Shown here in pieces: positions 59,801 to 64,000 of a stretch of DNA of 64,000 bases; positions within the stretch are counted from its first letter, which is position 1, and each line of letters begins with the position of its first letter. Both the position numbers and the translations under genes were made by a program. This DNA comes from Paenibacillus tyrphae (GTDB taxonomy: Bacteria; Bacillota; Bacilli; Paenibacillales; NBRC-103111): the NCBI RefSeq assembly GCF_024158745.1, contig NZ_JAMZAW010000029.1, positions 1-64,000 of the forward strand, given 5' to 3'. The notes below the pieces were generated by a model. That model did no database searches and had not been told where the DNA came from. It saw only the letters and a list, made by a program, of their open reading frames with translations.

Positions 59801-62800
59801 CAGTGGGTGAACGGCAGATCCACGCTGAACAGTACCCCCATCTTAGTCCCATCAACGATCTGGGATCCGGATGCGAGGACGTTTGTACCCGGATATGCTC
59901 CGGCGAAGTTCAATTCGCTCGTACGTACAAACAAAACGTATCTTTATTTTGACGAGGGCTCAAAGCTGTATGCCTTTAATAAAAAGAAGCTGCCGCAGTA
60001 CAGTAGAAAATGGAACAATGCAGCTAACAACCTGTTTCATTTATGGGATCGAGACCCATATGATTTTATCCTCGCGCCGGACAAGTATACTGTCGCCGTT
60101 CCGTTCCGTGATTCTCCGAATGGGCCGACCTATATGAAAGAGGTATACTTGCCGAGTGAGTACCAAGGTTCTGTGAAGTACGAGGTCGCAGGCGGAATCA
60201 TCTACAAGGTTTCGAACATCAGAATGTATGATTATTTCACCACTTGCCGTAACGACGATGGTTCGAACAGCTGGACGTGCGGCGTCGGCAAGGCCAACAA
60301 CTCCTTTATGATCGAGGCATACGATGCGTATACCGGTAAGCTGATTTCGAGCAATAAAGACAATCCGCTCAAGAGTGGCTGGGAAGTGCTCGGGATTTCG
60401 GTTGACGAAAAGGAGTATACAGGGCGGAAGACGTTCTCGCTGATGACCAAAGGCGAAAGCTTGGTCATCGTATATCAAAAAGGCTTTGATCAACCGCGCG
60501 AGATTGGATTTATCGAGATTAATCCACAGCTCCAGGAAGTCAGAAGAGGCGGACAATCGTTCCCGGACAGCACCATTAAATATCAAAGAAAATATTATAA
60601 TACGATGCTGGGGCGCCCGGTTCCTGAGCAGTATGTCGAAAACTATCAATGCAGATACAGCGATCTAAACGGCTTATGGAAAGGGCCGGACGGGGAGTTT
60701 TATACCTACATCAAACGCTCCTGCGACCGGGACGACGGATACATTAAAATCGACAGAAGATATAACGAGGACGCCCCGATCGGCGTTTATCTGCTGCGCA
60801 TCAATAACGACTTGAGCATGGGATGGACCGCCAGATTGGCAGGTATGGACTGGTTCTACCCTTCCAACACGTCAATGGGTGGAGAAATGCTTTACAACAA
60901 TTTTACGGCGCTCGTTGTAAATCCATATAACCGGACCTTGCTGACCCGCAGTTACACGAATATGGATCTTATGAACGGTCGTGGTGACCACCATAGCTTC
61001 GGACAATACGTGAATATGGACACCGGCGCGGTATCGGACGGACCTGTTCCATACAACTATCCGTACACAGTTGGCGTAACCACTGGTGGCGGATTCAATG
61101 ACGGAGGAGGAGGTTGCTCCTGGGCGACGGATGGAAAGTGCAGCCGTTTCAATGTTCATGAGGGCGAATTATTGAATGAAGCGTCCAATGAACAAGAGCG
61201 GGGAGACAACTACTTAGGCGGATTTTATGTAGGGGACGGCCTGTTTTTGGGGATGTACAATACGGTAAAAAGACAAACGGGCAACGGCTATTACTTCACG
61301 GAAACCGATAAGTACATGTATCTCGAAAGCGGTCCTTTGGATCAAGATCCGGTACTACGGAAAGGGTTTGTTCTCGGTCAGTTCGTTTCGCCGGACAGCT
61401 ATCGTGATACAGACGTTACGTTCCGAATGAAAATGACAAGTCCGAACGAGGATACGAGCTTAAGCGGCTTTTCGTTCCGGATGCTCGACCCGACCAACCG
61501 ATACAGTCTGGAAACGGACGGCTCCACGCTCTATCTAAGTCGTTACGTTGGCGGCAGCCGAACCGTGCTGCGCAGCCAGACGTGGCCGTTCGATAACATG
61601 GACAATTTGTTCAAGATCAGCTTATCGGGCGATACAATTCAAGTATTCATGAATGGCGTACCGGTGTTTGATGTGCAGGATACCACATTCACGGATGGAA
61701 AAATGGGACCTTTCACGGACAAGTCGTTTGTCACATTCACGGCCATTTCCGTTAAGCAGAATCAGGATCACCGGGATTGGATGTCCGACTACGCCATATG
61801 GGAGAACGGTTCGGCTTCGGCCAACGTGCGGTATAAAAGCATTTTGTTCGAAGATCCGGAAAACGATCCGATGGCCGGCAACTTCCGCTGGGGGGTCACG
61901 CATACGCCGAAGTTCTTAAACAATCAGGGACTGTCCGCGCTGAACGGGAAGACGTTCGACGCTCCGCAGCAAACCTTTGATGCAGTTGGGGTATACATGC
62001 TCACGCTAAGGGCGCAGGACGATCCGAATCGGAACTATTTATGGGCAAGCATGGTCTTCGATCAGTATCGCAAATGGTCCAATACGTTCCAGAAAAAATT
62101 GACCGTTCACCGCAGACCAGTTGCGCAGTTCACGCTCTCGGAAAACGGAGACGGCACGGTCACCTGGAATGATACGTCCTACGATCCGGACCGTTTCGAT
62201 CCGAATCGGGCGGCATGGGACCCGGCACGCTGCAGCGCACCCGATGTGACGGGCTACGATTATTGCAGCATGCGCGGGATCGTTTCCCGGGAGTACGGCT
62301 ATGTCGACCCCGACGGTAATTTTGTCGCTGAAAAGCTGACGAGGCCGAAAAAGCCAGGACTTTATACCGCGTATTTACAGGTCATTGACGAGTACGGGGC
62401 AAAGTCTTACCCCGCGACCGCTTCGATCCAGCTCAAAGGCAACGTCCCTGTAATTCCAAAACCGACGGTACAGCTAACGTATCCGACCGGGACGCGAGAC
62501 AATCCGACATTGGAACACGGAACGAGACCGCCGATCCATTGGAGGCAGGATGACCCGGCGGGCCATTCGTTTACGGGGTACGAGGTTCAAATTATAGACT
62601 CGCACGGAAGTCTCGTCATCAGCAGCGGGGAAACAAGCCAGAATGCGCCGCCGCATAGTTCGGCTTCGTGGCAAGTGACGACGGATTTGATCCGCGGCGA
62701 GCTGTATCAAGTACGGGTGCGCGCGCAAAATCCGTACTATTGGACGGATTGGTCCAATATCGGATGGATGGTCATCAATTCGGCGCCCAGAGTTGTCATT

Positions 62801-64000
62801 ACGAATCCGAACGGACCTGACGCCTATAACCCGACGCTTATTCTGGATAACAAACGACCGGCGATTGCTTGGGCTCAATCGGACGGCCAGAAGAACTACT
62901 ATGCGAAAATGTACATCGAAATTTTGAACGAGACCGGCGGCATGGTCTACAACACCGGATGGAATGCGTATCAGAATACCACGGCAACAACGAACAGCTT
63001 CCAAGTGCCGACAGACCTGCCGACAGGCGTTCCTTTGCAAGTACGGATGAAAGTCACCGACGACGATCCGAACCTATGGTCCGAATGGAGCAACACCGTA
63101 TGGTTCTACATCAACATGACGCCGACTGTGACGATGAATGTTCCTTCCGGAACGCAGGCGAATCCGACGCCGATGAGCCCGACGCCGACCGTTTCGTTCA
63201 CGCAAAGCGATCCGGATCCGAATACGACGTTCACGAAATATCAAGTCCAATTCATCAACGAAGCGGGAAATACCGTGCTCTATGATACGGGAGAACAAGG
63301 GCAGCATCTTCAAGGGCAAGTGTCCGTACAAAACGCCTCCGTTCCTAAGGATCATCCGCTGCCGGCAGGAGCGAAAGTTCAGGTTCGAGCGCGCGCTTTT
63401 GACGGATTCGTATGGTCGGCATGGTCTGCGCCAACTTGGCTGCTGACTAACCGCCCTCCGACGGGAAACATTACGTTTGTTACGCCGATTTACGAGCACG
63501 ACACGCCCGTGTTCACCGTTTCGGTCTCCGATCCGGACGGCGATGCGATCGACGTCACGGTAGAAAGCAGCTTGAACGGCGGCGCGTTCGGAATCATTCA
63601 GCAATGGAGCGGCGTTCCGTCCGGCCAAAGCAAAGCGTTCACCTACGGGCCACTGCCTCAAGGAATTTACACCTTGCGGCTATCCCTCAGCGACGGCAAG
63701 GGCGGAACGTTTAACCAGACCTATTCGTTCGTCGTACTGCCTTTGTCGATTAAAGGCTATGTCACGCATACGCCGGAGTGGGAAAGCTACCGGCTGTTGT
63801 GGAACGAGAAGCACCCGGGCGCTCCTCGGGCGGCCGACGTCTTTTGGGCCGGGGAGGCGTTCGAGCTGTCAGCGACGGTGACCGATACCGGCACCAGCGC
63901 AACCAAGCCGCAGTCGGTCGATGCGACGCTTCTGGAAACCGGCGAGCAAGTCAAACTTGACTCCTCCGACCGCATTCGATTCAGCGGGCAACTGGTCAAT
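56897..64000 (+). CDS. Giant multidomain surface protein, 5' part (continues past the right edge)
   Basis: Open frame of 2368 codons without a stop through 64000, checked by continuous translation; the end lies outside the window. TTG 56897 is preceded by GGGGAGAGGGG (56881-56891) and follows the SLH lipoprotein stop by 21 bp. N-terminus: basic start then a hydrophobic stretch (about 9-27), signal peptide or anchor. Order by eye: unrecognised AT-rich-encoded region (to about 300), CARDB-like domain (about 316-415), PKD/Ig-like units (about 565-850), a beta-propeller-like stretch (about 990-1215), LamG-like domain (about 1500-1620), PKD-like (about 1645-1850), three Fn3-like repeats (about 1855-2190), another Ig-like unit (to about 2275), then a CARDB-like start. 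No catalytic motif seen. Likely a cell-surface adhesin, matrix or polymer-binding protein; possibly anchored or assembled with the SLH lipoprotein. Confidence 0.75.
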   Translation, partial: MFTKKQWKKLITAAVIFFVGLSVFMFLRPDYIMAAINFKTFEPTSILTNYSVPLNSGTQIIERVDVYMRDANGTERKIEANTFEVSNDQIVFKNLKGGVPVKLYAKQYTNPGHIIWRDPSGQYWDTEGERTKHYQFPGSCSGSPDPIPSPCPGLFPSDATIYPPDGKTFPGQYVLFDEPDLRKWDGSAVTTAYKIAPPDEFYFNVNIEGEPVSPELIDPKSITITKAVARSEEFKIEDIGKKIDGFGYMKISKPFTSSYNKLDRDYILWPEDESDQNYWKHQQGRNYKMDADTFWNATTYKFEGRIEVFYKAPTFPDLIPIDLKSNGPVKIGEPTTFTYTFRNVGEPIKNKTFSILIQNRSNGKTIHKASFANAEQNVDITGTFQYTVTDPGKLLTGFYVDSDNTIDEGTTGGEDNNYKPFDFPVDIGIDGDFRIRPGPTIKIRDNFELEPVDFKIPKGCTYFGHQYRFNYNGQTWSTNRVKGQSQNSSFPYPNGRPFYFGEGSNYISLKIQTSCGETDWIKEKPLTVLPDPNNKPPYFQAGWFYDQDRNGIYPPKYFLVGDMVNVRVIHNQYTDPKSPSDPDNDPIQWKWDFDSGTHPWIQKIAKQLHEDWGKTLDAEGYYHIKADTPGTFSVKATADDGRGGTRTENVSLTVMEPNPIPICTAPAEIKENRPVPPGAIHADKSWSPARRSIDHSKDLWVNKLDKYYNGTLQDVTATVTLAKVVDSSGMASTGYSTCNITVHPDLPPIGKIVVPPLGIRNQPVTIRNQSYSPDGDQIVSVKWRFKYDAANNGFQDDPWLDILGTDSRVVSFDNNTLVFKTDMVGKYLFDVQVTEDYGKSALASDTQPDAPRTMDIVNNAPHVSFAIEGQNDQPGMNPPIMFNANTIVNSWALFDTNTNNRINNYVYRWAAEGNAVLRAGLGREMERQESIIKRDSPPQGPTNVFGTFLWPDLGFGANFVSSYKGTVYQWVNGRSTLNSTPILVPSTIWDPDARTFVPGYAPAKFNSLVRTNKTYLYFDEGSKLYAFNKKKLPQYSRKWNNAANNLFHLWDRDPYDFILAPDKYTVAVPFRDSPNGPTYMKEVYLPSEYQGSVKYEVAGGIIYKVSNIRMYDYFTTCRNDDGSNSWTCGVGKANNSFMIEAYDAYTGKLISSNKDNPLKSGWEVLGISVDEKEYTGRKTFSLMTKGESLVIVYQKGFDQPREIGFIEINPQLQEVRRGGQSFPDSTIKYQRKYYNTMLGRPVPEQYVENYQCRYSDLNGLWKGPDGEFYTYIKRSCDRDDGYIKIDRRYNEDAPIGVYLLRINNDLSMGWTARLAGMDWFYPSNTSMGGEMLYNNFTALVVNPYNRTLLTRSYTNMDLMNGRGDHHSFGQYVNMDTGAVSDGPVPYNYPYTVGVTTGGGFNDGGGGCSWATDGKCSRFNVHEGELLNEASNEQERGDNYLGGFYVGDGLFLGMYNTVKRQTGNGYYFTETDKYMYLESGPLDQDPVLRKGFVLGQFVSPDSYRDTDVTFRMKMTSPNEDTSLSGFSFRMLDPTNRYSLETDGSTLYLSRYVGGSRTVLRSQTWPFDNMDNLFKISLSGDTIQVFMNGVPVFDVQDTTFTDGKMGPFTDKSFVTFTAISVKQNQDHRDWMSDYAIWENGSASANVRYKSILFEDPENDPMAGNFRWGVTHTPKFLNNQGLSALNGKTFDAPQQTFDAVGVYMLTLRAQDDPNRNYLWASMVFDQYRKWSNTFQKKLTVHRRPVAQFTLSENGDGTVTWNDTSYDPDRFDPNRAAWDPARCSAPDVTGYDYCSMRGIVSREYGYVDPDGNFVAEKLTRPKKPGLYTAYLQVIDEYGAKSYPATASIQLKGNVPVIPKPTVQLTYPTGTRDNPTLEHGTRPPIHWRQDDPAGHSFTGYEVQIIDSHGSLVISSGETSQNAPPHSSASWQVTTDLIRGELYQVRVRAQNPYYWTDWSNIGWMVINSAPRVVITNPNGPDAYNPTLILDNKRPAIAWAQSDGQKNYYAKMYIEILNETGGMVYNTGWNAYQNTTATTNSFQVPTDLPTGVPLQVRMKVTDDDPNLWSEWSNTVWFYINMTPTVTMNVPSGTQANPTPMSPTPTVSFTQSDPDPNTTFTKYQVQFINEAGNTVLYDTGEQGQHLQGQVSVQNASVPKDHPLPAGAKVQVRARAFDGFVWSAWSAPTWLLTNRPPTGNITFVTPIYEHDTPVFTVSVSDPDGDAIDVTVESSLNGGAFGIIQQWSGVPSGQSKAFTYGPLPQGIYTLRLSLSDGKGGTFNQTYSFVVLPLSIKGYVTHTPEWESYRLLWNEKHPGAPRAADVFWAGEAFELSATVTDTGTSATKPQSVDATLLETGEQVKLDSSDRIRFSGQLVN

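Noticed and set aside
1..64000. CRISPR arrays, tRNA genes, prophage or integrase genes
   Set aside because: No regular direct-repeat/spacer pattern, cloverleaf or recombinase frame was recognised on either strand.

Overview
The window reads as chromosomal DNA of a spore-former of the Paenibacillaceae (Paenibacillus/Cohnella-like). The inference rests on moderately GC-rich low-GC-Gram-positive gene style, strong GGAGG ribosome binding sites with frequent GTG/TTG starts, Bacillus-type gene sets (ecsAB, glnQHMP, nirBD, ykuK, queF), YesM/YesN-type two-component control of a carbohydrate ABC importer, several SLH (S-layer homology) proteins, and FNR, Fur and CcpA (cre) type operators. Gene content is ordinary accessory metabolism up to about 55 kb. 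The last 7 kb is one giant surface protein that runs off the right edge.

Layout. 1-516: leader and four tandem promoters of an rRNA operon that lies to the left, on the minus strand. 0.5-9 kb (plus): amino-acid exporter, an FNR-controlled nitrite reduction operon (nirB, nirD, nitrite channel), the EcsAB ABC exporter and a lipase-like hydrolase. 8.9-17.5 kb: MocA-type dehydrogenase with divergent AraC regulator, DCC thiol protein, FAD monooxygenase behind a TetR-type operator, AraC regulator, pyruvate kinase, hydrolase, and an SLH/PrcB_C secreted protein. 17.8-21.5 kb: ribose-type sugar importer. 22.2-24.5 kb: a Fur-family-box operon with a winged-helix regulator and two YhfC-like intramembrane protease homologues. 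24.6-27.6 kb: glutamine importer glnQHMP, divergent from an SLH-CAP protein, with cre sites in between. 29.4-36.2 kb: membrane hydrolase, MFS exporter, MHYT-PAS histidine kinase, AIM24 protein, coiled-coil protein, a 43-residue membrane protein and YkuK.

36.2-36.5 kb holds a noncoding palindromic element of about 226 bp that appears inserted in the loop of a bidirectional terminator, with a 7-bp target duplication. 36.5-46.1 kb (minus) is one sugar or cyclitol utilisation locus: sensor kinase, response regulator, ABC importer, dehydrogenase and two TIM-barrel isomerases. 46.3-49.6 kb (plus) is a three-gene N-acyl-D-amino-acid degradation operon (PLP D-amino-acid enzyme, D-aminoacylase, RidA). 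49.7-55.2 kb: kinase-like phosphotransferase, polysaccharide deacetylase, flavin monooxygenase-like protein, Fur-boxed siderophore ATPase, membrane protein and queF. A decayed copper-amine-oxidase-N-like gene lies next to queF. 55.7-64.0 kb: SLH lipoprotein followed 21 bp later by an open frame of at least 2368 codons built from CARDB, PKD-like, LamG-like and Fn3-like units.

The most unusual items are the giant surface protein with its AT-rich N-terminal patch, the palindromic insertion at 36.2 kb, the paired YhfC-like proteases under a Fur-family box, and two promoter-terminator pairs without an evident ORF. Gene calls are from reading translations and motifs; no database search was run.
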